In this document: positions 18,419 to 27,002 of the stretch, in pieces | How positions within the stretch are numbered: the first letter of the stretch is position 1 | Layout: each line of letters begins with the position of its first letter | Assembly (NCBI GenBank): GCA_963811055.1 | Contig: CAWEPQ010000016.1 | Span: 124,001-188,000 of the forward strand | Direction: 5' to 3' | Source of the DNA: JACVRW01 sp963811055 | Lineage (GTDB): Bacteria > Actinomycetota > Thermoleophilia > Solirubrobacterales > Thermoleophilaceae | Length of the DNA: 64,000 bases | Translations under genes and position numbers: made by a program | Notes under the pieces: model-generated | Told to the model about the DNA's origin: nothing | The model's database searches: none | The model's input: the letters and a program-made list of their open reading frames with translations, nothing else

Positions 18419-20277
18419 CTCACCTTGTGCACATACTCGTGGACCTCCCGGGCGACCTTGCCGGGCAGTCCCGGCACGGCCTCCAGCTCGTCGCGGCTGG
18501 CCTCCAGGAACCGCTCTGGCGAGCCGAAGTGGCGGAGGATGCTGCGCTTGCGCACCGGGCCGACGCCGGGGAGCCCGTCGAGGATCGAGCGCGTCATCGC
18601 CTTGTCGCGGCGTCCGCGGTGGAACTCGATCGCGAAGCGGTGCGCCTCGTCGCGCACGCGCTGCAGCAGCTGGAGCTCGGCCGTGTCGTGCGGCAGCACC
18701 AGCGGTGCCCCGCGGCCGGGCAGGAAGATCTCCTCCACCCGCTTGGCGAGGCTCACCACGGTCACCCCGAGGTCGCGGAACGGACCGAGCTCGGCCAGGC
18801 CCGCCGAGAGCTGTCCCTTGCCGCCGTCTATGACGATCAAGGCCGGCACTGAGGCAAAGCTCTCATCGAAATCGGGATCGTGCGGCGATCGCTCGCGCTG
18901 GGCCACGAACTGGCCCATGCGCCTCGAAAGCACCTCCGCCATTGCCGCGAAGTCGTCCTGCACCGAGCCGCGGATACCGAAGCGCCGGTAGTCCGACTTC
19001 TTCGGCGCCCCGCCCTCGAAGACCACCATCGACGCGACCGTGTGGTCGCCCATCAGGTTCGAGATGTCGAAGCACTCGATGCGCATCGGGATCGTGTCCA
19101 TCCCGAGCGTCTGCTGGAGGCCGTCGAGCGCCTGGATCCGCTGGCTGCGTCGCCGCTCGGAGCGCAGCCTGTCCTGGTCGAGGGCGAAGCGCGCGTTGCG
19201 CTCCGCCAGCTCGAGGATCCGCCGCTTGTCGCCACGCTCGGCGTGGCGCACCTCCACGGGCGCCTGCCGGCGCTCGGTCAGCGCCTGGCCCAGCGCCGCC
19301 AGGTCCTCCACCGAGCGCGGCACAATCACCTGGGGCGGCACCGCGAGCGCGCTCGCGTAGTACTGGAGCACGAACTCCTCGGCCACCTCGCCCTCGTCGC
19401 GGCGGGCGGCGTTCTCGAGGTAGAAGCTCTGGCGGTCGGCCAGCACTCCGTCGCGGACCTGAAACACCTGGGCGTTGGCGTCCGTGTCCTCGGCGGCCAC
19501 GGCGATCGCGTCGAGCGTGCCCACCGCCTCGTTCGAGATGCGCTGGCGCTCGAGCAGCGAGCGCACCGCCTTCAGCCGGTTCCGGAGGTTGGCCGCCTCC
19601 TCGTACTGCTGCGCCTCCGACGCGCGCTTCATCCCCTGCTCGAGGCCGCGCTCTATGTGGCGATAGCGCCCCGACAGGAAGTCGATGATCGAGTCGATGC
19701 TCTCGCGGTACGCCTCCTTCGAGATATAGCCCACGCAGGGCGCCCCGCAGCGGTTGAGGTGGTAGTCGAGGCAGGGGCTGCCGGACGCCCGGCCGGGCTC
19801 GGTCCCGTCGCAGGTGCGGTGCTGGAAGATCTTGCCGAGGAGGTCGAGCGTCTCGCGCACGCGCTTGGCGTTGCTGAACGGGCCGAAGTACACGCGGTTG
19901 CGCCGGTGCCGCTCGCGCGTGAAGTACACACGCGGGAAGTCCTCGTCGAGTGAGATCGCGATGAAGGGGTACGACTTGTCGTCGCGCAGGCGGACGTTGA
20001 AGAGCGGCCGGTGCTGGCGGATGAAGCGCTGCTCGAGCAGCAGCGCCTCGGCCTCCGTCTCGGTGGCGATGAAGTCCACCTCGGCGATCTGGGCCACCAT
20101 GTCCACCGAGCCGCGGGCGCCGCCGGGCTTGCTGAAATGGCCGCCCACGCGCTTGCGGATGGAGGCTGCCTTGCCCACGTAGATGACCTTGCTCTGGGCG
20201 TCCTTGAAGAAGTAGACACCCGGGGAGTCGGGCAGGGTCTTGCGCTGGGCGGTGAGTGATTCCGGGGCTACGGCCAT
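18415..20277 (-). CDS. uvrC: Excinuclease ABC subunit C
   Basis: 620 residues with all UvrC parts: N-terminal GIY-YIG nuclease (PGVYFFKDAQSKVIYVGKA, about 12-95), a cysteine cluster (CDGTEPGRASGSPCLDYHLNRCGAPC, shown here only as landmarks near 150-175), a UVR helix pair (AQQYEEAANLRNRL), the RNase H-like second nuclease (RIECFDISNLMG, IDGGKGQL), and C-terminal helix-hairpin-helix motifs (LPGVGPVRKRSILRHFG). It cuts on both sides of bulky DNA lesions with UvrAB. I chose ATG 20277 because the extra 31 upstream codons look non-coding. Confidence 0.95.
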   Translation of the reverse strand: MAVAPESLTAQRKTLPDSPGVYFFKDAQSKVIYVGKAASIRKRVGGHFSKPGGARGSVDMVAQIAEVDFIATETEAEALLLEQRFIRQHRPLFNVRLRDDKSYPFIAISLDEDFPRVYFTRERHRRNRVYFGPFSNAKRVRETLDLLGKIFQHRTCDGTEPGRASGSPCLDYHLNRCGAPCVGYISKEAYRESIDSIIDFLSGRYRHIERGLEQGMKRASEAQQYEEAANLRNRLKAVRSLLERQRISNEAVGTLDAIAVAAEDTDANAQVFQVRDGVLADRQSFYLENAARRDEGEVAEEFVLQYYASALAVPPQVIVPRSVEDLAALGQALTERRQAPVEVRHAERGDKRRILELAERNARFALDQDRLRSERRRSQRIQALDGLQQTLGMDTIPMRIECFDISNLMGDHTVASMVVFEGGAPKKSDYRRFGIRGSVQDDFAAMAEVLSRRMGQFVAQRERSPHDPDFDESFASVPALIVIDGGKGQLSAGLAELGPFRDLGVTVVSLAKRVEEIFLPGRGAPLVLPHDTAELQLLQRVRDEAHRFAIEFHRGRRDKAMTRSILDGLPGVGPVRKRSILRHFGSPERFLEASRDELEAVPGLPGKVAREVHEYVHKVR

Positions 20278-20329
20278 GCCCTTCCGAGGATAGGCCCGGA
20301 GGGGGCTGGAGCTAACGTCTCCGGCTTGT

Positions 20330-20977
20330 GTGGACCTGACCCGCCAAGAGCCCCGGCCGATGGACGCCACGCTGGACGGCTACGTCTGGCTGCCGCGGAT
20401 GATCGACAAGGGGCGGGCCAAGCTGGCGGACACGCTCGGCGACGTGGTCCACCCCTGCCCTGTCGATCAGACCTGCCTGACACGACTGCGCGTGAGCCCT
20501 GAGGAGTTCCTCGCCGTGCTCGCCGAGGCGGATACCGACGCGGACGTGCTCGCCGGCCTGCGGGAGCTGGGGATCCCGCCGGCCGACGAAGCACGCTTCG
20601 ACCCGATCGCGGTCGAGGACGAGCTTCAGGCCAAGGGCTTTGGGCTGACCGCGCTCAAGGTGGACGAGCTCCCCTACAGCAATATCGCCCACGAGCTCGT
20701 GGGTGCGGAACACGGCGCGAGCGTGACGCTGGTTCTCGTGGACGCGCCGCCGGGGGCAGGGCCGCGAATGCACAGCCACCCCTATGAGGAGATCCTGATC
20801 GTCCAGGAGGGAGAGGCCACCTTCCGGCTGGGGCTCGCCGAGCGGATCGTGCGAGCCGGCGAGATCGTGATCGTCGCGCCCGGCCAGGCGCACGCGTTCA
20901 CGAACACCGGGAGCGGGCCGCTACGCCAGCTCGACATTCACGTGAGTCCGCGCTTCCACACGGATTGGATCGAGTAG
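20330..20977 (+). CDS. DUF5069-cupin fusion protein
   Basis: 215 residues in two parts. Residues about 10-90 look like DUF5069 (LDGYVWLPRMIDKGRAKL, then the EEFLAVLAEADTDADVLAGL helical stretch). Residues about 125-215 are a single cupin barrel with MHSHPYEEILIVQEGEA (metal-site histidines and glutamate) and the second motif around PGQAHAF. DUF5069 usually stands alone or with a small partner, so the fusion is unusual. The function is unknown; the cupin is probably metal-binding. GTG start, 52 bases from the divergent uvrC start. Confidence 0.72.
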   Translation: MDLTRQEPRPMDATLDGYVWLPRMIDKGRAKLADTLGDVVHPCPVDQTCLTRLRVSPEEFLAVLAEADTDADVLAGLRELGIPPADEARFDPIAVEDELQAKGFGLTALKVDELPYSNIAHELVGAEHGASVTLVLVDAPPGAGPRMHSHPYEEILIVQEGEATFRLGLAERIVRAGEIVIVAPGQAHAFTNTGSGPLRQLDIHVSPRFHTDWIE

Positions 20978-20992
20978 GGCTGATCGTGCGGG

Positions 20993-21454
20993 TCAGACGA
21001 GCGCGCGGCCGACGGACTCCGCCACGCAGCAGGGCTTCTCGGTGCCCTCGACCTCGAGCGTGAACTTGGTGGCCACCTGCCACCAGCCCTCGCCCACCTC
21101 GTCTACCGACACGACCTCCGAGCTGGCGCGCACACGCGCGCCGGCGGGCACGGGGGCCGGGAAGCGAACCTTGTTCCAGCCGTAGTTCACGCCCAGCCGG
21201 AAGCCGGTCGACTGGACCAGGTCCTTGCGGAAGCCGTCGATCAGCGAGAGCGTCAGGTTGCCGTGCGCGATCGTCGTGCCGAACGGGCTCTCGGTCTTCG
21301 CGCGCTCCACGTCCACGTGGATCCACTGGTCGTCACCGGAGAGATCGGCGAACGTGTCGATCATCTCCTGCGTGACCGTGCGCCACTCGGTGGGGCCCAC
21401 GGTCTTGCCCAGCAGTGCCTGAAGCTCCTCGATGCCGTCGACGGTGATGGCCAC
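20993..21454 (-). CDS. MaoC-like (R)-specific enoyl-CoA hydratase
   Basis: 153 residues with the hot-dog hydratase signature: DLSGDDQWIHVDVERA (catalytic Asp and His), followed by GTTIAHGNLTLSLI. It would hydrate trans-2-enoyl-CoA to (R)-3-hydroxyacyl-CoA. The tail matches the NodN-like subgroup (VNYGWNKVRFPAPVPAG). It is on the minus strand 18 bases downstream of tatA and convergent with the cupin gene. A different enoyl-CoA hydratase starts divergently just beyond tatA. Confidence 0.85.
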   Translation of the reverse strand: MAITVDGIEELQALLGKTVGPTEWRTVTQEMIDTFADLSGDDQWIHVDVERAKTESPFGTTIAHGNLTLSLIDGFRKDLVQSTGFRLGVNYGWNKVRFPAPVPAGARVRASSEVVSVDEVGEGWWQVATKFTLEVEGTEKPCCVAESVGRALV

Positions 21455-21472
21455 GGCGCGAGGTTATCGAGC

Positions 21473-21646
21473 CTAGGTCTTCCGGGGCAGCACGGGATCG
21501 TCTGCGTCGTCCTCGCCGGTCACGGAGTCCTTGAAGCTCCGCATTCCACTTCCGAGCGACTTGCCGAGCTCGGGCAGGCGCTTCGGTCCGAAGATCACGA
21601 GTGCGACCACGAGTATCACCGCGATCTCCATCGGTCCGGGCATCAT
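21473..21646 (-). CDS. tatA: Twin-arginine translocase subunit TatA/E
   Basis: Only 57 residues. One N-terminal membrane helix (about 4-20) is followed by the hallmark FGPKRLPELGKSLG hinge and amphipathic helix with GMRSFKDSV, then a short acidic tail DDADDP. This is the pore-forming component of the Tat export system. Start ATG 21646 (a second ATG follows at once) with AAGGAGA 6 bases upstream. No tatB or tatC is in the window; actinobacterial tatA genes often lie alone. Confidence 0.9.
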   Translation of the reverse strand: MMPGPMEIAVILVVALVIFGPKRLPELGKSLGSGMRSFKDSVTGEDDADDPVLPRKT

Positions 21647-21767
21647 TCGCTGTCTCCTTCACCGGGGTGGGCGAGGGATCCCCCGCCCACTAGTAGTACG
21701 TGAGAGCGCGCCAGTGGATCAGGGCGGGCACAATGGCTCGCCCGCCCTCGACCGTCAGGAGCAGCGC

Positions 21768-22646
21768 TTGGACTTCACGGAGATCCGATACGAGGTGGCC
21801 GACCACGTGGCCACGATCACGCTCGACCGTCCCGAGCGGCTGAACGCCTACACCCGCACGATGCACGAGGAGCTGATCCAGGCCTTCGACCTCGTCGACG
21901 CGGACGACGACGTGCGCGCGGTGATCGTGACCGGCGCCGGCCGCGGGTTCTGCGCGGGGGCCGACCTCGAGGGGGGCGGCGAGACCTTCGACTGGACGAA
22001 GCGAGCGGGCCGGGGCGAGATGGCGGAGGACAGCGGGACCGACGTGCCCCGCGACGGCGGCGGGATCCTCACGCTCCGGATCTTCCGCTGCACCAAGCCC
22101 GTGATCGCGGCCATCAACGGACCCGCCGTGGGCGTGGGCATCACGATGACCCTGGCAATGGACATGCGCCTGGCCGCGGCGGGAACCAAGATCGGCTTCG
22201 TCTTCGCTCGCCGCGGGATCGTGCCCGAGGCATGCTCGAGCTGGTTCCTGCCGCGCATCGTGGGTATCGCCCAGGCGATGGAGTGGGTGGCCACGGGCCG
22301 GGTGTTCACCTCCGAGGAGGCGTTGGCCGGAAGGCTGGTGCGGAGCGTGCACCCGGCGGACGAGGTGCTGCCGGCCGCCCGGGCGCTGGCCGCGGAGATC
22401 GTGGAGAACGCCGCCCCCGTGTCCGTGGCGCTGGCGCGCCGGATGATGTGGACGATGCTCGGCGCGAGCCACCCGATGGAGGCGCACCGTGCCGATTCGC
22501 GGGCGATGTTCGCGCGCGGGCAGTCCGAAGATGCGCGCGAGGGCATAGCGGCGTTCCTGGAGAAGCGCGCGGCCGAGTTCCCGGACGGCGTGAGCGCCGG
22601 GCTCCCGGAGATCCTCCCGGAGTGGGAGGAGCCGGCGTTCCGCTAA
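21768..22646 (+). CDS. Enoyl-CoA hydratase/isomerase family protein
   Basis: 292 residues of crotonase fold: ITLDRPERLNAYT, the oxyanion-hole strand GRGFCAGADLEGG, KPVIAAINGPAVGVGITM, and FVFARRGIVPEA at the catalytic region. The position usually holding a catalytic Glu is present in PEA. An insertion of about 25 residues after GADL is typical of a longer actinobacterial subgroup. Probable role in fatty or branched acyl-CoA breakdown. TTG 21768 is preceded by AGGAG at 6 bases. The convergent neighbour ends 4 bases inside its stop. Confidence 0.85.
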   Translation: MDFTEIRYEVADHVATITLDRPERLNAYTRTMHEELIQAFDLVDADDDVRAVIVTGAGRGFCAGADLEGGGETFDWTKRAGRGEMAEDSGTDVPRDGGGILTLRIFRCTKPVIAAINGPAVGVGITMTLAMDMRLAAAGTKIGFVFARRGIVPEACSSWFLPRIVGIAQAMEWVATGRVFTSEEALAGRLVRSVHPADEVLPAARALAAEIVENAAPVSVALARRMMWTMLGASHPMEAHRADSRAMFARGQSEDAREGIAAFLEKRAAEFPDGVSAGLPEILPEWEEPAFR

Positions 22647-23212
22647 CCCAGGAGTCGCACCGACACGCGCTTCTGTGTCACGTTCCCGGCGAGGTCCACG
22701 GCGCGGATCGTCACCCGCGCGGACGCCTTGCCGCGGCTCTCGAAGGCGCGCTTCAGCGCGCGGCGGAGCGACTTGGAGAGCTTGAGGGTGACGGTCGTGC
22801 TGCGGCCAGACGCGAGGCGGCGCGGCTTCGAGGCGAACCGGTACACGCGCTTCGATCCCGGAAGCTTGATGGAGCCCGACGCCGCGATCGCGCACGCCTC
22901 TGCCGGGCAGCCCGCGCGCAGCAGGATGGCGCGGCGCCGTAGCGGCCGCTGTCCCTGGGTCAGGCGCAGGGCCAGCCGCGGCGCCCTGACGTCGCTCGGG
23001 TCGGGCGCGTCCGGGCCGGGTGAGCCGCCGCTCGGGTCGCCCCCCGGCGGCATGCAGAGCGCGCCGATCATCTCGCGCGCGTCCGCGAGGCGCAGCTGGT
23101 AGCGGGCCCGGTACTGCTCGGCGCGCCGTTCCACGTCGGCGATCCACTCGCCCCACTGTCCGTCGTCGGACAGCGGATCCGCGCGCCCGGCCGCGAGCCG
23201 GGTCTGGCGCAC
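22643..23212 (-). CDS. Hypothetical protein with C-terminal beta-sandwich-like domain
   Basis: 189 residues; no family recognised. Residues 1-55 are charged and helical, about 56-75 are a Gly/Pro/Asp linker, and 76-189 form a strand-rich domain rich in Lys/Arg ending in RAVDLAGNVTQKRVSVRLL. That ending resembles Ig-like domains repeated in secreted Solirubrobacter-type proteins. No signal peptide is visible from GTG 23212. The frame is open for about 20 more codons upstream but has no usual start there, so the N-terminus is doubtful. It lies 63 bases behind the DUF6458 gene. Confidence 0.55.
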   Translation of the reverse strand: MRQTRLAAGRADPLSDDGQWGEWIADVERRAEQYRARYQLRLADAREMIGALCMPPGGDPSGGSPGPDAPDPSDVRAPRLALRLTQGQRPLRRRAILLRAGCPAEACAIAASGSIKLPGSKRVYRFASKPRRLASGRSTTVTLKLSKSLRRALKRAFESRGKASARVTIRAVDLAGNVTQKRVSVRLLG

Positions 23213-23275
23213 CGCGGCCGCCTGGTCGATGAACCACCTCAGCCCGCGGCAGTATGACCGCGGAACCGCCCGGGG

Positions 23276-23500
23276 TCAGCGGTACTCGCGCGGTGGTGCC
23301 ACCTCGGGCTCGACCACGCGTGCCCGGCGCCTGTCGGCCCAGATCATCTGCTCCATCAGCGAGATGACGAGCGCGATCACGCCGACGACCATGAGGATCA
23401 CCCCCGCGGTCTGGATGTCCACGCCGGCGACGGTGGCCGTAACCGCGAACTTGAGTATCGCCCCGAGGGCGATCAGGAATATCGATGTTCCGATGTACAT
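23276..23500 (-). CDS. DUF6458-like small membrane protein
   Basis: 74 residues with two membrane helices (about 3-22 and 32-53), starting MYIGTSIFLIALGAILKFAV, then a basic, Arg-rich tail WADRRRARVVEPE. This pattern matches the DUF6458 family, common in actinobacteria and of unknown function. ATG 23500 is preferred. The upstream open frame to 23704 shows no coding character and covers a promoter-like gap next to the TadG/VanY/SLT gene. Confidence 0.7.
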   Translation of the reverse strand: MYIGTSIFLIALGAILKFAVTATVAGVDIQTAGVILMVVGVIALVISLMEQMIWADRRRARVVEPEVAPPREYR

Positions 23501-23744
23501 GGCCGACTGGTACCCCTGCGGCGCACCCGCGCAAACCCCAACCGGGCGAATGTACGAGTCGGGAGATGGTGCGCAGCGGACCCCGAGGGCCCGGCTGGTT
23601 GACCGCCGTGAGGTACGCCGTTGGTCGCCCTCAAAGCTGGGAGCCGGGATGCGTCCCAAGGGGATCTCGATGACGCCCCCTCGGAGTCCGTGCGCTGCAT
23701 TCAAGGTACGCCGGGGCGGCCCGCTCCCGCCAGCTGAAAAACGG

Positions 23745-25070
23745 TCACTCCACGAGCCTCACCTCGAACAAATCGACCGGGACGACCCCGGCGCCGCCCA
23801 GGAGCCCGAGGATCCTCGCCACGTAGGCGCGCGTCTCCGCGTAGGGCGGGACGCCGCCGTAGCGCTCGACCGCGCCCGGCCCGGCGTTGTAGGCGGCCAG
23901 CGCCAGCGCGACCTTGCCGTCGAACTGCTTCAGCAGATCGCTCATCAGATGCGCCTGGGCCTCGATCGCCGCATCGGGGTCATAGGGATCGGCGAGTCCG
24001 TACGCACGTGCCGTGCCCGGCATGAACTGGGCGATCCCCCGCGCCCCGGCGGGGCTCTCCGCGAACGGGTTGAACCCGGACTCCGCGTAGAGCTGGGCCG
24101 CCAGCAGCTCCGCCGGCACGTTCCACCGCAGCGCCGCAGCGGCCAGCGGGTCGTGGAAGCGCGGCGGCACGAACGACGGCAGGCCGTGAAGGATGCGCCC
24201 GGGCTCGCCGCCCGGCGGCTCCCAGGAGCCGCGCTCGTACTGCGCGGGGTGCTCACGGTCGCGCGGATTGGCACCGAACCCGTAGTGCCAGGCTTCCCAT
24301 GCGTAGCGGTGGATGAAGCCGAACGGGCGGGCGTTGGCGGCCAGCCAGGCGTAGGCGGCGGGCGGGCCGAGGTCGAGCTCGGTGGCGTAGCGGTGCAGGC
24401 TCGTGCCGGGCGGTGCGACCCACTTCGGGTTCGGGTTGGCCGCGAACAGGCGCGCCTGCTCGGCGTCGGAGCGGAACGCGCTCGTGATCGACAGTGTCAG
24501 GCCGTCACGGCGGGCCGCCGCGGCCATCCGGTCGAACGCTGCCGCCACGTCGGGCCGCATCGCCTTGCCCATCCGGTACGCGAGCGGGCCGCTGTAGCCG
24601 CCGCCCTCACCGCGGGCGGCCCCGCCGAGCGTGGCGTCGGACGCCGGCGCCAGCTCGGCCGTCGCGCTCGCCCGCACGGGCACCGACCGCCGCGTCTCCC
24701 CCACGCTCACGGTCGCCGACCCGCGCGCGAGAACCTTCACGCGCGTGGGCGCGAACGACCCTTCCGGAAAAGTCACGTCATCCGCTCGCAGGCGCACGCC
24801 GTTGGCGCGCCCCGCGCGCAGCGCACGTTCACGCGCGAGCGCGAGATACGCGGCCGGCGTGAGGCCTCGCGGACCCGACTGGAACAGCCGCGGATAGGCG
24901 TCGCGCATCGCGCCGGCAGCCGACATCGCCGCCAGGTCCGCCGCGCGCTGATGGCGCGACTTCGCCCCGAGTGCCTGCCCGAACCCCACCAGCACGGCCA
25001 GCGCGACCAAGAGCGCGGCCACGACCCCGAGCAACAGCAGCGCAGCCTGACCACGTTCCGATCTCCACAC
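23745..25070 (-). CDS. TadG-like anchor + VanY carboxypeptidase + SLT lytic transglycosylase fusion
   Basis: 441 residues in three modules. Residues 1-60 read RGQAALLLLGVV… then a Tad pilin-like helix, matching the TadE/TadG N-terminus. About 160-265 is an M15B/VanY D-Ala-D-Ala carboxypeptidase: SITSAFRSDAEQ, SLHRYATELDLG (H226, D233), and WEAWHYG (E259, H262). About 305-430 is a lytic transglycosylase: AESGFNP (catalytic E330), GIAQFMPGTARAYG, and AAYNAGPGAVERYGG. One polypeptide could trim stem peptides and cut glycan strands outside the cell. GTG start. Confidence 0.85.
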   Translation of the reverse strand: MWRSERGQAALLLLGVVAALLVALAVLVGFGQALGAKSRHQRAADLAAMSAAGAMRDAYPRLFQSGPRGLTPAAYLALARERALRAGRANGVRLRADDVTFPEGSFAPTRVKVLARGSATVSVGETRRSVPVRASATAELAPASDATLGGAARGEGGGYSGPLAYRMGKAMRPDVAAAFDRMAAAARRDGLTLSITSAFRSDAEQARLFAANPNPKWVAPPGTSLHRYATELDLGPPAAYAWLAANARPFGFIHRYAWEAWHYGFGANPRDREHPAQYERGSWEPPGGEPGRILHGLPSFVPPRFHDPLAAAALRWNVPAELLAAQLYAESGFNPFAESPAGARGIAQFMPGTARAYGLADPYDPDAAIEAQAHLMSDLLKQFDGKVALALAAYNAGPGAVERYGGVPPYAETRAYVARILGLLGGAGVVPVDLFEVRLVE

Positions 25071-25105
25071 GACCCGGCACGCTGCCCGCCGCTGCGTAAC
25101 GGCTC

Positions 25106-25260
25106 AACACGCACAAGCAAAACTGCGCCTACGCCTCCAACACCGGCGCGACCCTGAACGCCGACATCTACTCGAGCTTCGACGGGAGCAACCCGACCAA
25201 CCTCACGGACAGGACCGGCGGGGACGGCCACCCCCGCCTGGTCGCCACGGCCCTGACGGA
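25106..25260 (+). pseudogene. Remnant of a TolB-like beta-propeller gene
   Basis: This 240-base gap has no intact gene, but one plus-strand frame reads YSSFDGSNPTNLTDRTGGDG. That is recognisable as a worn copy of the DGSNPTNLT…DGDP repeat of TolB/WD40-like proteins. No start codon and no remaining propeller blades are present. An intact TolB-like lipoprotein lies 450 bases downstream, so this may be a leftover of a duplicated or longer gene. Confidence 0.5.
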
Positions 25261-25310
25261 AGGCTCATTCCCACCCACCTACGGCGCGCAAGGTTGCGAC
25301 ACTGCGCGTA

Positions 25311-25661
25311 ATGGCTGTCCAACGCATCATTCCGTACTACGAGTCACCGGATTTCGAGGCCACGCGCGTCTTCTACACGCGGGTGCTCGGTCTCGAGGAG
25401 GGCACCTTCGGTGGTGGCTATATCGGCTTCGGATCCGGCCAGGCGCAGGTCGTATTCGCGCCGTCGGGCGTGGAGCCGGCCCTGCCCGACATGGGTGTGG
25501 ACGTGGGTTCGCCTGAGGCCGTCGATGCGGCACACGCCGAAGCGGTGCGGGCTGGGCACGAGGTGATCTACGGCCCGGTCGACGAGCCCTGGGGCGTTCG
25601 TCGCTTCTTCGTTCGCGACCCGCAGGGCGTGGTCATAAGCGTGCTGGCGCACGGCGGTTGA
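25311..25661 (+). CDS. VOC family protein (glyoxalase/bleomycin-resistance fold)
   Basis: 116 residues, one VOC module of two beta-alpha-beta-beta-beta units: RIIPYYESPDFEATRVFYTRVLGLEE and later FFVRDPQGVVISVLAH. The usual first metal-ligand position (His/Glu in the first strand) is not obvious, so it could be a binding rather than catalytic member. The partner and substrate are unknown. ATG start without a clear ribosome site. It stands alone ahead of the TolB-like gene. Confidence 0.75.
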   Translation: MAVQRIIPYYESPDFEATRVFYTRVLGLEEGTFGGGYIGFGSGQAQVVFAPSGVEPALPDMGVDVGSPEAVDAAHAEAVRAGHEVIYGPVDEPWGVRRFFVRDPQGVVISVLAHGG

Positions 25662-25700
25662 GCATCCAGCTCCTGGCCGTGTTGCGATCGGCCCGCCCGC

Positions 25701-26972
25701 ATGAAAGGGTCGGGGCAACCGATGGGAGCTCGCTTGAGGCGCCCTCTGCTCGTTCCGTTCGCTGCTGTCCTGGCCCTGGTGGTCAGCAGCTGCGCGGTCG
25801 GCGTCCGCTATCCGGCCACGTACGTGTCGAACGGGAGCGCGACCCTGAACGGGCGCGTCCTGTCGCTCGACGGCGGGCCGGGCAGCTACTACATCGCGTA
25901 CGGCATGACATTCGCGAGGACCAGTCGGACGCCCAGCCGCCCGATCGAGTTCGCCGAGGACGAGAGCTATCCCGTTTCCGAGCCGGTGGTCGGGCTCCAG
26001 GCCGAGACGCTCTATCACTACGCGGTCTGCGCCGAGGACGAGTCGAACGCCGGGGATCCCCACTGCAGTCCCGATCAGACGTTCACCACAGGGCCCCGTG
26101 ACGGACGAGCGCGTAGCGGGCTGGTCTACTCAGTCTTGATCCTGGGCGAGACGACGACACAGGATTGGGACATCGTCCGGCTCACCGACTTCCCCAATGA
26201 CACGGCGGACGACACCAGCGCCGCGTGGTCGCCGGACGCGACTCGAATCGCCTTCGTCAGCGACAGGAACGGAAACGACGAGATCTACGTGATGAACTCC
26301 GACGGGAGCGACGAGCAGCGGCGCACGGTCAGCGCCGGCGACGACGGGTGGCCGTCCTGGTCGCCCGATGGCCAGAAGATCGCCTTCTTCTCGCAGCGGA
26401 CCGGCGGCGATGGTCCCGGGCTTTACGTGATGAACGCCGACGGAAGCGACCCGACCTTCCTCACCACACCTCCGGAGGATCAGATGCTCGTCCCGGGCCG
26501 GGCGGCGTGGTCGCCGGACGGGACCAAGCTGGCACTGGCGGCTCTGGACGCCGAGAGCGGCACCACCGAGATCGTGACCGTGAATGCCGACGGGACCGGT
26601 TGGTCGCCGCTCACCGACCACCCTGCCCAGGACGAGCAGCCCGCATGGTCGCCGGACGGCCGTCAGATCGCCTTCACGTCCCGGGGCCGTGAGGACGACC
26701 AGTCGCTGTCGGGCATCTACCTGATGGACTCAGACGGCAGCAACCCGTCCCTGTTGGTTGACGCCGAGGCCGACTACCTCGAAACGGACCCGACCTGGTC
26801 GCCTGACGGCGCGAGCCTTGCCTTCGCCGTGCCCACGTGCGTGCAGATCGAGTGCGTCGGCGTGACCTCGCAGATACGTGCGATCGACCAGGACGGCAGC
26901 GATCTACGCCAGGTCACGACCCCTTACGACGACATCGTGATAACTCAGCCCGCCTGGTCGCCGCACCCCTGA
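25701..26972 (+). CDS. TolB-like PD40/WD40 beta-propeller lipoprotein
   Basis: 423 residues. A signal peptide ends in the lipobox VVSSC. A fibronectin-III-like strand domain (about 40-130) is followed by about six PD40 blades with repeated AWSPDATRIAFVSDR, PSWSPDGQKIAFFSQ and AWSPDGRQIAFTSRG segments alternating with YVMNADGSD. It is an extracytoplasmic scaffold or binding protein; a true TolB role in the Tol-Pal envelope system is unlikely in a single-membrane organism. ATG 25722 is an alternative start that shortens the signal peptide by seven residues. Confidence 0.8.
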   Translation: MKGSGQPMGARLRRPLLVPFAAVLALVVSSCAVGVRYPATYVSNGSATLNGRVLSLDGGPGSYYIAYGMTFARTSRTPSRPIEFAEDESYPVSEPVVGLQAETLYHYAVCAEDESNAGDPHCSPDQTFTTGPRDGRARSGLVYSVLILGETTTQDWDIVRLTDFPNDTADDTSAAWSPDATRIAFVSDRNGNDEIYVMNSDGSDEQRRTVSAGDDGWPSWSPDGQKIAFFSQRTGGDGPGLYVMNADGSDPTFLTTPPEDQMLVPGRAAWSPDGTKLALAALDAESGTTEIVTVNADGTGWSPLTDHPAQDEQPAWSPDGRQIAFTSRGREDDQSLSGIYLMDSDGSNPSLLVDAEADYLETDPTWSPDGASLAFAVPTCVQIECVGVTSQIRAIDQDGSDLRQVTTPYDDIVITQPAWSPHP

Positions 26973-27002
26973 CCCGCGGCCTGCCCGGCTAGGCTCGGCG
27001 CC

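Noticed and set aside
21690..23534. 614-codon minus-strand open frame as a gene
   Set aside because: It overlaps the well-supported enoyl-CoA hydratase, hypothetical and DUF6458 genes and reads as low-complexity Arg/His/Gly sequence.
24229..25157. Continuous plus-strand gene leading into the TolB-like remnant
   Set aside because: The plus frame across this area is antisense to the TadG/VanY/SLT gene; only the short DGSNPTNLT segment resembles a protein family.
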